A stretch of DNA of 64,000 bases from Nonlabens marinus S1-08 (GTDB taxonomy: Bacteria; Bacteroidota; Bacteroidia; Flavobacteriales; Flavobacteriaceae). The DNA lies in the NCBI RefSeq assembly GCF_000831385.1, contig NZ_AP014548.1:1541779-1605778 (forward strand). Direction: 5' to 3'. Under the pieces are notes generated by a model that saw only the letters and a list, made by a program, of their open reading frames with translations, had not been told where the DNA came from and made no database searches. Positions 47,117 through 55,404 of the stretch are shown here, piece by piece. The position numbers and the translations under genes are program-made. Numbering within the stretch: position 1 is the stretch's first letter; each line of letters opens with the position of its first letter.

Positions 47117-48581
47117 AAATATGAGCTTGCTCTTGATTAGAAAATAAACTCCCAACAAACATTCCCAAAAAGGTGATTGCGCCATTCAATAACAGTACAA
47201 AAAATCCAAATTCGAATCCGCTGTAGGTGAAAGATAGGTAACTGATCAAATAAGTTAGGAATGGTGAAGCTATCGCAATAAAAGGCACGAATTTATGATT
47301 GACATGAAGCTTAGTCAAAATTCCGAAGGCAAACATTCCCAGTAAAGGCCCGTAGGTATATCCCGCAAAAACGAATAACTTATTGATGACACTGGCATCT
47401 TTGATCACGTATTCAAAACTCACGATCACCAGGATCAAGACTAGAGAAAATCCTATGTGAAACAGCTTTCGCAGCTGTTGCTGTTTTTTCTCAACAAATC
47501 GGTTTTCAATTTTGACAATGTCCACAGAGAAGGATGTGGTCAAGGAAGTCAGCGCACTATCGGCACTGGAATAAGCTGCGGCGACCAGTCCTAAGATAAA
47601 TACCAATCCAATCCCCATTCCTAAACCACCGTCCATCGCAACTGTGGGGAACAAGGCGTCCTTAGAAGCTTGTAGGTTTTCCGCTTTCGCGAAAGCGGTA
47701 AGCAACACCCCCAATACCAAAAACACAAAATTCACAGCGGTCAGCACAATCGTAAACCAAAAAATATTCTTTTGAGCGTCACCAAGATTGCGACATGTCA
47801 AGTTCTTTTGCATCATGTCCTGATCCAGTCCAGTCATTACGATAGCGATAAAAGCACCGGCTAGAAACTGTTTCACAAAAAACTGATCACTTTTCCAATC
47901 GTCCAAGAAAAAGATTTGTGATAAATCACTGTCAGTTATAAAAGAGGTAATCTCGCTAATGCCATTGAGGTCAAGACTGTTTGATATGTAATATATGGCA
48001 ACGCCTACCGCAATGAGCATAAACAAAGTTTGCAAGGTATCCGTCCATACAATTGTTTTGATACCAGATTTAAAGGTGTATAACCATATAAGTAGTACTG
48101 TAAAGGTCACGGTTTGCCAAAACGAGATGCCCATAGCATCAAACACAAACGTTTGCAATACTCCCGCGACCAAGTATAATCTAAAGCTAGCCCCTACAAT
48201 CCTGGATAATAAGAAAAAGCTACTACCCGTATATTGCGCCGCACTACCAAATCGATCGCCCAGATAACTGTAAATGGAGGTCAAATTCATTCGATAATAC
48301 AAAGGCATCAATACCAACCCTATTACTGCATACCCAGCGATATAGCCTAGAACTACTTGAAAATAATTCATAGCACCAGCCTCTACCGCTCCAGGAACTG
48401 AAATAAAAGTCACACCGCTCAACGACGCTCCTATCATCCCAAAAGCCACGATGTACCATGGCGAACTGCGATTGCCTCTAAAGAAAGTAGCGCTATCTCC
48501 TTTTCTACCTACAATGAATGAAATGGCGACCAAAACGGTAAAATAAATGGCAATCGTCAATAAGATGTCAAAAGAATCCAA
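47100..48581 (-). CDS. sodium:solute symporter (SSS family)
   Basis: A 493-residue SSS-family transporter with about 13 transmembrane segments, importing an unidentified solute with sodium. Typical features are the N-terminal FRGNRSSPWYIVAFGMIGASLSG (given as FRGNRSSPWYIV and GMIGASLSGVTF) and the internal DQDMMQKNLTCRN segment. An exact palindrome (47682-47697) encodes AFAKA in a loop (context TAFAKAENLQ). The last residues (HILRHEA) and the stop lie inside the 7-bp tandem repeat. The gene is divergent from recR. Substrate cannot be decided from sequence. Confidence 0.9.
   Translation of the reverse strand: MDSFDILLTIAIYFTVLVAISFIVGRKGDSATFFRGNRSSPWYIVAFGMIGASLSGVTFISVPGAVEAGAMNYFQVVLGYIAGYAVIGLVLMPLYYRMNLTSIYSYLGDRFGSAAQYTGSSFFLLSRIVGASFRLYLVAGVLQTFVFDAMGISFWQTVTFTVLLIWLYTFKSGIKTIVWTDTLQTLFMLIAVGVAIYYISNSLDLNGISEITSFITDSDLSQIFFLDDWKSDQFFVKQFLAGAFIAIVMTGLDQDMMQKNLTCRNLGDAQKNIFWFTIVLTAVNFVFLVLGVLLTAFAKAENLQASKDALFPTVAMDGGLGMGIGLVFILGLVAAAYSSADSALTSLTTSFSVDIVKIENRFVEKKQQQLRKLFHIGFSLVLILVIVSFEYVIKDASVINKLFVFAGYTYGPLLGMFAFGILTKLHVNHKFVPFIAIASPFLTYLISYLSFTYSGFEFGFFVLLLNGAITFLGMFVGSLFSNQEQAHILRHEA
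47682..47697. repeat. 16-bp palindrome, copy 12 (in symporter CDS)
   Basis: Exact copy; minus-strand reading AFAKA in a loop between membrane helices. Confidence 0.95.
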
Positions 48582-48663
48582 GAGCTTTAAATTTGTGCTA
48601 AAATACCAATTCTAGATCAGCTTTTGAAAACAACAATAGGTACTAGAAACCGCTTACTGTCCT

Positions 48664-48671
48664 TATATTTG
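48664..48671 (+). promoter_or_regulatory. -7 promoter element TATATTTG for recR
   Basis: TAnnTTTG match 6 bp before the recR ATG, implying a very short leader. Confidence 0.4.
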
Positions 48672-48677
48672 TGACTC

Positions 48678-49295
48678 ATGAATTTTTCCTCAAAAATCTT
48701 AGAAGAAGCCGTCAGTCAAGTTTCTCAGTTGCCAGGCATTGGTAAGCGAACTGCCTTGCGTTTGGTCTTACACCTCATGCGCCAGCCAGAACAAAACACA
48801 GATCTACTGACAGATGCGCTTTTAAAAATGAGACACGACTTGCAGTTTTGTAAGCAGTGTCATAATGTAAGCGATACGGACTTATGTGAGATTTGCGCGA
48901 GTCACAATAGAGATGAAACGATCGTTTGTGTGGTAGAAGACATACGCGATGTGATGGCTATTGAAAACACTAGTCAGTACCGTGGATTGTATCACGTACT
49001 AGGTGGAAAAATTAGCCCTATGGATGGAGTAGGTCCACAGGATCTGAAAGTTGCTTCTTTAGTAACTAGAGTAAAAGAACAAGGCGTCAAAGAAATTATT
49101 TTTGCGTTAAGTCCTACAATTGAAGGTGATACGACTAACTTTTACATATTCAAACAGCTGGGCGATCTAGAAGTAAATACTTCCACCATTGCGAGAGGTA
49201 TTGCCGTGGGCGACGAGCTCGAGTTTGCAGATGAGGTGACTTTAGGGCGCAGCATCTTGCACCGTGTTCCTTATGAGAATTCTGTAAAGAACTAG
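48678..49295 (+). CDS. recR: recombination protein RecR
   Basis: A 205-residue RecR, which with RecF/RecO loads RecA on gapped DNA. An N-terminal helix-hairpin-helix ([17 protein letters not shown]), a C4 zinc finger ([18 protein letters not shown]), a Toprim domain ([14 protein letters not shown]) and the C-terminal Walker-B-like region are in the usual order. It is followed almost immediately (1 bp) by a glycosyltransferase gene. Confidence 0.95.
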   Translation: MNFSSKILEEAVSQVSQLPGIGKRTALRLVLHLMRQPEQNTDLLTDALLKMRHDLQFCKQCHNVSDTDLCEICASHNRDETIVCVVEDIRDVMAIENTSQYRGLYHVLGGKISPMDGVGPQDLKVASLVTRVKEQGVKEIIFALSPTIEGDTTNFYIFKQLGDLEVNTSTIARGIAVGDELEFADEVTLGRSILHRVPYENSVKN

Positions 49296-49296
49296 C

Positions 49297-50400
49297 ATGA
49301 AGTTGAGCGTCATTATTCTGAATTATAACGCTTCAGTCTTTTTAGAACTGTGTGTGGAAAGTGTGACGCGGGCGTTATCGTCAATAAATTCAGAAATCAT
49401 CGTCATTGATAATGACTCTACAGATGATAGTATGGATCGATTAATGTCTCGATATAAAAACATCAAAACGATTCGGTTAGATGATAATTATGGCTTTTCA
49501 AAAGCTAACAATATTGCTGTAGAACAGTCGAAGGGTGAATTCATATGCCTAGTCAATCCAGATGTGATTGTGGGTGAAGAGGTTTTTGAAAAAAGCATCG
49601 CTTTTTATGAAAACAATGAATTGAACACAGATATCGGATTTTGTGGGATACAATTAGTTGATGGTTCTGGTACTTTTCTTCCTGAGAGCAAGCGACGTAT
49701 TCCTAAACCTTTGAGCGCTCTAGGAAAACTATTAGGATATTCTGGTGCTTATTACGATAACCGAATCCTTAAGGATCAAGATGCTCCCACTGAAGTTTTG
49801 GTAGGTGCCTTTATGCTTGCCAAAAAATCAGTCTATCAAGAATGTGGTGGTCTGGATGAACGTTATTTCATGTATGGCGAGGATATCGATTTAAGCTACA
49901 CAGCCTTGAAAGCCGGCTATCAAAATTATTATTTGGGATCACTCTCCGCTATACATTTTAAGGGTGAAAGCACTGTCAAGGACAAGGCTTCGCAACAGTT
50001 ATTTTACAGCGCAATGATCTTGTTTTTCAAAAAGCATTATCCTCGAGCTAAATTCTTATCTCAGTTTTTAAGTTATATGCTGCCTAGAATTACGCTTTCG
50101 CGAAAGCGAACTTACCTTGAAGACTCTGCTACAAATCCTTCATTGATCTGTGTTACGGAAGATTCGAGCTTCGAACCCAGTTGGGCCGAAGAAAAAGTGC
50201 CTCTAGGTGTCCTGAAGACTAACGAGAAGGCAAAAGCTAGATTTATCGTGGATTGTGCCTCCCTATCCTTCAAGGAGGTCATACAGACCATAAAGGAATC
50301 AGCGGGTGCCTTTAAAACTTACCGATTCTTAACTCAAGATCGATCTGCTTATGCAGGTAGTGATACCAGTGAAAACAAAGGTGAAGTCAAGAAATTTTAA
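49297..50400 (+). CDS. glycosyltransferase family 2
   Basis: A 367-residue GT-A-fold glycosyltransferase similar to rhamnosyltransferase-like GT2 enzymes. The N-terminal nucleotide-sugar site is SVIILNYNASVFL, the acidic motif is CLVNPDVIV, and the acceptor-side segment MYGEDIDLSY carries the ED(V/I)D signature. An exact palindrome (50093-50108) is read as LSRKR. The last ~100 residues form an extra domain of unknown function. Directly coupled to recR (1-bp gap), suggesting co-transcription rather than shared function. Confidence 0.87.
   Translation: MKLSVIILNYNASVFLELCVESVTRALSSINSEIIVIDNDSTDDSMDRLMSRYKNIKTIRLDDNYGFSKANNIAVEQSKGEFICLVNPDVIVGEEVFEKSIAFYENNELNTDIGFCGIQLVDGSGTFLPESKRRIPKPLSALGKLLGYSGAYYDNRILKDQDAPTEVLVGAFMLAKKSVYQECGGLDERYFMYGEDIDLSYTALKAGYQNYYLGSLSAIHFKGESTVKDKASQQLFYSAMILFFKKHYPRAKFLSQFLSYMLPRITLSRKRTYLEDSATNPSLICVTEDSSFEPSWAEEKVPLGVLKTNEKAKARFIVDCASLSFKEVIQTIKESAGAFKTYRFLTQDRSAYAGSDTSENKGEVKKF
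50093..50108. repeat. 16-bp palindrome, copy 13 (in GT2 CDS)
   Basis: Exact copy; here read as LSRKR (context TLSRKRTYL), the third possible frame. Confidence 0.95.
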
Positions 50401-50491
50401 AGAAAACAGTGCTCAAAATTGATATTTTCAAGCATATGCTAAATAATTCCTATTCTAATACTATATCCGTAATCAGCAAACGGATAATTAT

Positions 50492-50499
50492 TACTTTTG
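50492..50499 (+). promoter_or_regulatory. -7 promoter element TACTTTTG for the E2 gene
   Basis: TAnnTTTG match 35 bp before the ATG at 50535. Confidence 0.5.
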
Positions 50500-50534
50500 C
50501 AACTCTTAAGAAAACGATATAGTTACATACAATT

Positions 50535-51890
50535 ATGGCTCGATTTGAATTGAAATTACCTAAGATGGGAGAATCTGTAGCAGAAGCTACTATAACCTCA
50601 TGGCTTAAAAATGTAGGCGATACAATCGAGATGGATGAGCCGGTACTTGAAATCGCTACTGATAAAGTAGATAGTGAAGTGCCTAGTGAGGTTGATGGAA
50701 AGTTGGTTGAGGTGCTATTTGAAGTAGATGATGTTGTTCAAGTAGGTCAAACCATAGCTATTATTGAAACAGATGGTGGAAGCTCTGAAGAAACAGCATC
50801 TAATGACGTTGATACTATAGAAGTTGCAGATGAAGCTCCAAGTGGCTATGCTGAGGCTGCCACTAAAACTGCTGAAGAGCAGATGGAGAAAGGAAAGGAA
50901 ACTGCGGGTAAAAATGATTATTCAGCCAGCGATTCTTTTTATTCTCCTTTAGTTAAGAATATTGCCAAGCAAGAAAACATTTCTTTGTCAGAACTTGAAT
51001 CCATTAAGGGTACGGGTATGGATGGCAGAGTAACTAAAAATGATATTTTACAATTTGTAGAAGATAAAAAAATTGGGAAGGTGGTTACAAGCTCTACCCA
51101 ACCTTCTTCACCAGCAGCACCTCCAAGTCATAGTGCCGCACCTAAACAAGCACCAAAAGCAACACCAGTATCTGTTAACGGTGAAGATGAGATTATTGAA
51201 ATGTCCCGCATGGGTAAATTGATCTCTCACCACATGGTAGCATCTGTTCAAACTAGTGCTCACGTTCAAAGTTTTATTGAATGTGATGTGACGAACATCT
51301 GGAATTGGAGAAAGAAAAATAAAGAAGCATTCCAAAAAAGAGAAGGAGAAAACCTCACATTTACACCTATTTTCATGGAGGCAGTGGCACAAGCCATTAA
51401 GGATTTCCCGATGATTAATATTGCTGTAGATGGTGATAAAATTATCAAACGTAAAAACATCAATTTAGGAATGGCAGCTGCCTTACCAGACGGTAACCTT
51501 ATTGTTCCCGTAATCAAGAATGCTGATCAACTGAATTTAGTAGGAATGGCAAAAGCTGTAAATGATCTTGCTGGACGTGCTCGAGATGGGAAACTAAAAC
51601 CAGACGATACACAAGGAGGAACTTACACCGTTACTAATGTAGGAACCTTTGGATCTATCATGGGAACACCTATCATTAATCAGCCTCAAGTAGGTATTCT
51701 AGCGTTAGGAGCTATTAGAAAAGTTCCAGCGGTAGTAGATACACCTCAAGGCGATTTTATAGGAATCCGCATGAAGATGTTCCTTTCTCACAGTTATGAC
51801 CATAGAGTGGTTAATGGAGCGTTAGGTGGACAGTTTGTTCAGCGAGTGGCGCAGTTGTTAGAAGGGTTTGATCCCAATCGATCGATTTAA
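50535..51890 (+). CDS. 2-oxoacid dehydrogenase E2 component (dihydrolipoamide acyltransferase)
   Basis: A 451-residue E2 enzyme. The lipoyl domain (1-76) carries K44 in TDKVDSE for lipoate attachment. A peripheral subunit-binding domain follows (~134-170; SPLVKNIAKQENISLSELES). The catalytic acyltransferase domain occupies ~215-451. In the active-site motif SHSYDHRVVNGALGG the His is at 423 but the usual aspartate of HxxxDG is asparagine (N427). The E1/E3 genes are not in view, so it may be a branched-chain or general 2-oxoacid complex. It is monocistronic. Confidence 0.9.
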   Translation: MARFELKLPKMGESVAEATITSWLKNVGDTIEMDEPVLEIATDKVDSEVPSEVDGKLVEVLFEVDDVVQVGQTIAIIETDGGSSEETASNDVDTIEVADEAPSGYAEAATKTAEEQMEKGKETAGKNDYSASDSFYSPLVKNIAKQENISLSELESIKGTGMDGRVTKNDILQFVEDKKIGKVVTSSTQPSSPAAPPSHSAAPKQAPKATPVSVNGEDEIIEMSRMGKLISHHMVASVQTSAHVQSFIECDVTNIWNWRKKNKEAFQKREGENLTFTPIFMEAVAQAIKDFPMINIAVDGDKIIKRKNINLGMAAALPDGNLIVPVIKNADQLNLVGMAKAVNDLAGRARDGKLKPDDTQGGTYTVTNVGTFGSIMGTPIINQPQVGILALGAIRKVPAVVDTPQGDFIGIRMKMFLSHSYDHRVVNGALGGQFVQRVAQLLEGFDPNRSI

Positions 51891-51907
51891 TACACATCAC
51901 ATGAAGC

Positions 51908-51938
51908 AAAGCCAGTCCAACCGACTGGCTTTCTTTTA
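51908..51938 (+). terminator. intrinsic terminator after the E2 gene
   Basis: A 10-bp stem AAAGCCAGTC/GACTGGCTTT with a CAACC loop, followed by a TTTCTTTT tract. Confidence 0.88.
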
Positions 51939-51945
51939 AACTACC

Positions 51946-51953
51946 TATTTTTG
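51946..51953 (+). promoter_or_regulatory. -7 promoter element TATTTTTG
   Basis: TAnnTTTG match 4 bp before the ATG of the small gene at 51958, just after the E2 terminator. Confidence 0.45.
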
Positions 51954-51957
51954 CATC

Positions 51958-52242
51958 ATGGCAGATCAAATACATCTAGAAGATTTCAATTATTTTAAAG
52001 GCGCACGAGTATTGCATTACTTTGAATTTAATGACCCCCAAAGTGTTCAAGATGATTACTTCAATTCTCATGAGGTACATGCAGTGACAGTTTGTGATTA
52101 TGAAGGGGAAGAAACCATGCTGTTCTATTTTGATGAAGATCTAGAGATCGTTCTAGAATACGAATTCATGATTCCTAAACAAGCTAAAGAAAAAGCAGCC
52201 GAAGACTTTCAGGGGATTGATATCCAGTGGAAGAATAAATAG
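51958..52242 (+). CDS. small acidic protein of unknown function
   Basis: A 94-residue acidic, probably beta-rich soluble protein (MADQIHLEDFNYFKGARVLH, then CDYEGEETMLFYFDEDLE). It is not recognised. It sits between a terminator and an AT-rich variable interval and has its own promoter-like element. No signal peptide. Confidence 0.7.
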   Translation: MADQIHLEDFNYFKGARVLHYFEFNDPQSVQDDYFNSHEVHAVTVCDYEGEETMLFYFDEDLEIVLEYEFMIPKQAKEKAAEDFQGIDIQWKNK

Positions 52243-52384
52243 CGAACAGCTAATACATATCAAAATTCCGCGATTTTATTAGTGAAGATGTATGTCCGAC
52301 TTGCTGGAGACTCATAAACAAACCTATAAGCCATAATTAGGCTTAAGATTAAATTTAATATTCAGGTAATCTGGGCAACGCATC

Positions 52385-52969
52385 TCATTTCGTTTGTATT
52401 TCAATTATTGAATCCGATTTTATAAACCGTTTTGTTGCTTCATCGTATTTACTAAGCGGGAATTTCAACTGAATAATTTTTTTTGTAGATGTAACCGAGA
52501 CATTTGTAAAATCAATTTCTTGTTCTAGGTTTATTTCTGTTTTTTTCTCTTCCAAAAACCAATACTTCTTTTCAGTCACTTCATAACAACAACAGGCGCC
52601 CATAAAACCCTGATATTTTGAATAAATCACATTTTTTTCGTTTTCAGCCTTTATTTCATTCGGATAAATTGGGTAAAGAGTTATCGATGTCAAAAGACCA
52701 AAAAACACTCCGCCGAACAACCAAAAACATAGAGTCAATACCGGTGTGATAATATAATAACTATAATATATGATCACTTTATTCATTGGTTTGATACTCC
52801 AGAAAAAGAGAAATGTGCCGCTTATATAAACTAACAATACTATGAAATATGTCAACTCATAGTTCAAGCCCACACCAATCATAGTTTTAGCTATGAAATT
52901 CAATAGAACAAACACTAAAAGTAATAAATGAACCTTAGAGGATAATTCTCTAATTTTTGTTTGCTTCAT
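52385..52969 (-). CDS. unrecognised membrane protein, AT-rich
   Basis: A 194-residue protein with three to four hydrophobic segments in its first 120 residues (LLLLVFVLLNFIAK, FIVLLVYISGTFLFFW, TLCFWLFGGVFFGLL) and a soluble C-terminal part. Its base composition and isoleucine/lysine-rich codon use are more AT-rich than the neighbours, consistent with recent acquisition. A CCCY cluster lies in the middle. No family could be named. It lies directly downstream (11 bp) of a glycosyltransferase gene on the same strand. Confidence 0.7.
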   Translation of the reverse strand: MKQTKIRELSSKVHLLLLVFVLLNFIAKTMIGVGLNYELTYFIVLLVYISGTFLFFWSIKPMNKVIIYYSYYIITPVLTLCFWLFGGVFFGLLTSITLYPIYPNEIKAENEKNVIYSKYQGFMGACCCYEVTEKKYWFLEEKKTEINLEQEIDFTNVSVTSTKKIIQLKFPLSKYDEATKRFIKSDSIIEIQTK

Positions 52970-52980
52970 AATCTGAATAA

Positions 52981-54120
52981 TTAGCTTTTAAAAAGCACTT
53001 CATATTTGCCTGCTATCTTCCTTGAATCGTGAAGGTTGATGACATGAGCTCGAGCCTTTTTGCCTATCTCAAGTATGGATTGAGGTTCTTCAATAAATCT
53101 CGATAGCTCATCTACTAAATATGAAATGTCAGGCTTAGCATCGACAGCAGGCACTTCTGACAACCCATGCGCATTTAGATAGGCGTCTCCAGCTCCTGCA
53201 AAAACAACCTTGCCACGCAGCATCGCTTCTAGTGCATTATAACCTTGATCATAACTCAATACTTGATCCAGTAAAATGTGAGCATCCTGAAATTGCTTCA
53301 TATACTCTTTATAGGGTAAATTTTCAGCTACCGTGATTTTTACTTTAGCACCATATTTTGCCTTGATAAATTCGAGTGCTTCTTCAAAGTAATTAATACC
53401 CTTTTTCCAGTAATTGGGTCGATTGATTCCTAGAAAGATCTGGATGACTGATAGGTTTTCGTTTTGCTCCAGGTCGTATTTTGAAGTGTCAATGGCGGCA
53501 GGAATAATTTCTGTTGCCTTCGGTTGCTGGGTCAAGGACATGGCGTAGTCTGTATTGCTAGGAATAATGGCCTCACATCGATCTAATAACCACTGATAGT
53601 TAGCTTGATATCCATCACCTAAATATTTGTAGGTATGCCCTAAAAAAGGTTGGAGTGCAGGGTCGCTCTTTACAGCATCTAAAATGCTGTACCCATCATG
53701 CCGGGTCGTCAAGTAATCTGCATAATGGTAATCATCGCCGCAAGCTGCAAGAAAACAGAGACCATTATTTTGTACTAAATATTTCAGCATTTTCCGCTCC
53801 ACGGGAGGTTCGCAGCCAAATGGATTTGAATTGATAAATTGTACGATGTCAAAATCTTTGAGAAGGTGTTCGCTTTCGCGAAAGCGTGCTAACCTCAAAT
53901 TATCTTCAAGATTGCGGCCAGTTACTTTCCACCAGCCTACTTTGAATTTTTCGCGAAACCAATTGCGCCTGTAGTAATTACTGGCGACCAAAACGTCCAC
54001 CGGGAGATCTTTGAATCCATCACCATCGCCCACGAGAGTCACCTCGTGACCTAATAGTTGCAGACCATGTTTGAGCGAATTGTGGAAATTACTGTATTCG
54101 CCTACCAGCAGAATGCGCAT
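52981..54120 (-). CDS. glycosyltransferase (GT4-like)
   Basis: A 379-residue GT-B-fold protein resembling GT4 glycosyltransferases. It begins MRILLVGEYSNFHNSLKHG; the C-terminal donor-binding region has ILLDQVLSYDQGYNALEAML, where the conserved glutamate binds the sugar nucleotide. An exact palindrome (53871-53886) is read as RFRES. It is divergent from the GT2 gene at 54151. It belongs to a glycan-synthesis region, but neither substrate nor acceptor can be named. Confidence 0.85.
   Translation of the reverse strand: MRILLVGEYSNFHNSLKHGLQLLGHEVTLVGDGDGFKDLPVDVLVASNYYRRNWFREKFKVGWWKVTGRNLEDNLRLARFRESEHLLKDFDIVQFINSNPFGCEPPVERKMLKYLVQNNGLCFLAACGDDYHYADYLTTRHDGYSILDAVKSDPALQPFLGHTYKYLGDGYQANYQWLLDRCEAIIPSNTDYAMSLTQQPKATEIIPAAIDTSKYDLEQNENLSVIQIFLGINRPNYWKKGINYFEEALEFIKAKYGAKVKITVAENLPYKEYMKQFQDAHILLDQVLSYDQGYNALEAMLRGKVVFAGAGDAYLNAHGLSEVPAVDAKPDISYLVDELSRFIEEPQSILEIGKKARAHVINLHDSRKIAGKYEVLFKS
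53871..53886. repeat. 16-bp palindrome, copy 14 (in GT4-like CDS)
   Basis: Exact copy; read on the minus strand as RFRES (context ARFRESEHLL). Confidence 0.95.
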
Positions 54121-54150
54121 AAAAAGTACCTTTGGGATAAAGATAAGCCC

Positions 54151-54996
54151 TTGCGCAATTACACCACAGACGATCTTGAAATTCTCATCGCGACCATGGA
54201 TCGGGAGGATTTATTGTTTTTGGAGGCTATTTTTTTGAAGCCTTTGCATGAGATTCCCGCGCACATTGTGGTTGTCAATCAAGGTAAAACAAAGCGATTA
54301 GCGTCTGATATCTCGACTATCAGAGTTATTAACGATCCTAATTATGGTTTGAGCCGCAGTAGAAACCTAGGGCTACAACACTCTCAAAAAGACCTGCTCT
54401 GGATACTGGACGACGATTGCGTGATCATGCCAGGCTCGCTTCAGAAAATTGCCGAAGCACATTCCTTATCAGATGCCGCTATACTTACATTTCAAACGGT
54501 TGATCCTAATGGGGAATTAGTTCGTAATTATGAGAAGGTGGAAAGTTCGCTTTCGCGAAAGCGAATTGAAAAAGTCCTCTCTCCTGAAATTACTCTAAAA
54601 CGGTCCTCTATTTTAGAAAATGGATTAAGTTACAATCCCAGATTTGGATTAGGAGCGCAATTTCAAGACAGCGAGAATCATATTTTTTTAATGGACGCGC
54701 TTGATAAAAATGTTCAAATTCAATTTATTCCAAATACTATAGTGTCGCACGAGCGCTCGACCAGTAGCGACGATGCTGATAGCAATAGGGTTATTTATGC
54801 CAGAGGGGCACTTGCTGGCAGGCGCAACTATTACACCGCTGGTTGGTTTCAATTGAAATATGCACTGTTCCTGTGGCGTAAGGGTTATGTAAGGAATTTG
54901 AAAGAATTAATTGGGAAGACTCGTGTTTTTGGTCACGGCGTTGAGGATTACCTATGGGGTTTTGAGAGCCATCGCAATCACCATCTGGATCTATAG
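54151..54996 (+). CDS. glycosyltransferase family 2
   Basis: A GT-A-fold glycosyltransferase of ~281 residues (VVNQGKTKRL, NYGLSRSRNLGLQ and the metal-binding LLWILDDDCVIMPG). The start is uncertain: TTG 54151 gives LRNYTTDDLEILIATM, a plausible beginning that avoids overlap with the divergent gene; ATG 54067 would overlap it by 54 bp, and ATG 54196 is too short at the N-terminal beta strand. An exact palindrome (54548-54563) is read as LSRKR. The next gene, a cupin, follows 12 bp later. Confidence 0.82.
   Translation: MRNYTTDDLEILIATMDREDLLFLEAIFLKPLHEIPAHIVVVNQGKTKRLASDISTIRVINDPNYGLSRSRNLGLQHSQKDLLWILDDDCVIMPGSLQKIAEAHSLSDAAILTFQTVDPNGELVRNYEKVESSLSRKRIEKVLSPEITLKRSSILENGLSYNPRFGLGAQFQDSENHIFLMDALDKNVQIQFIPNTIVSHERSTSSDDADSNRVIYARGALAGRRNYYTAGWFQLKYALFLWRKGYVRNLKELIGKTRVFGHGVEDYLWGFESHRNHHLDL
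54548..54563. repeat. 16-bp palindrome, copy 15 (in GT2 CDS)
   Basis: Exact copy; read as LSRKR (context SSLSRKRIEK). Only 661 bp from copy 14. Confidence 0.95.
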
Positions 54997-55008
54997 TATA
55001 TTTGAGAA

Positions 55009-55404
55009 ATGAAGCATCAGTTAATTGACATTCCTAAAATTACAGATCCACGAGGTAATCTTGCTGTGATAGAAGGCGGCACGATACCTTTTAAGGCATG
55101 CCGAGTCTATTATTTATATGATGTGCCTAGTGATAGTCATAGAGGTGGTCATGCGCACAAGCAATGCGAATCTTTATTGATCGCCTTGAGCGGTAGTTTT
55201 ACCGTCAGGCTATATGATGGGAAATCATGGCAAAATATTTTGCTCAATAAACCCGACAAAGGATTATTAATTCCTACGATGCTTTGGCGAGAATTAGAGG
55301 ATTTTTCTAGCGGCGCGGTTTGTTTATCAATTGCCTCACACGATTTTGATGAGGAAGATTACATTAGAGAATTGAGCGAATTTGAATTACTCGCCAGCTC
55401 TTAA
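55009..55404 (+). CDS. FdtA/QdtA-family cupin (WxcM-like, sugar 3,4-ketoisomerase)
   Basis: A 131-residue cupin. The family opening IDIPKITDPRGNLAVIEGG and the motif YYLYDVPSDSHRGGHAHKQC, with several histidines, match the FdtA/QdtA/WxcM group, which isomerises dTDP-4-keto-6-deoxyglucose in making dTDP-Fuc3N/Qui3N-type sugars. No partner aminotransferase or acetyltransferase gene is nearby, so the assignment is to the family only. It overlaps the convergent GT2 gene by 18 bp. Confidence 0.82.
   Translation: MKHQLIDIPKITDPRGNLAVIEGGTIPFKACRVYYLYDVPSDSHRGGHAHKQCESLLIALSGSFTVRLYDGKSWQNILLNKPDKGLLIPTMLWRELEDFSSGAVCLSIASHDFDEEDYIRELSEFELLASS

Noticed and set aside
52292-52336. 14-codon ORF (MSDLLETHKQTYKP) upstream of the AT-rich orphan
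   Set aside because: Too short to support as a gene; it might be a fragment of a lost gene, but there is no evidence for this.
54067-54150. Longer start (ATG 54067) for the GT2 gene
   Set aside because: It would overlap the divergent GT4-like coding region by 54 bp, and the added residues do not resemble the family N-terminus.
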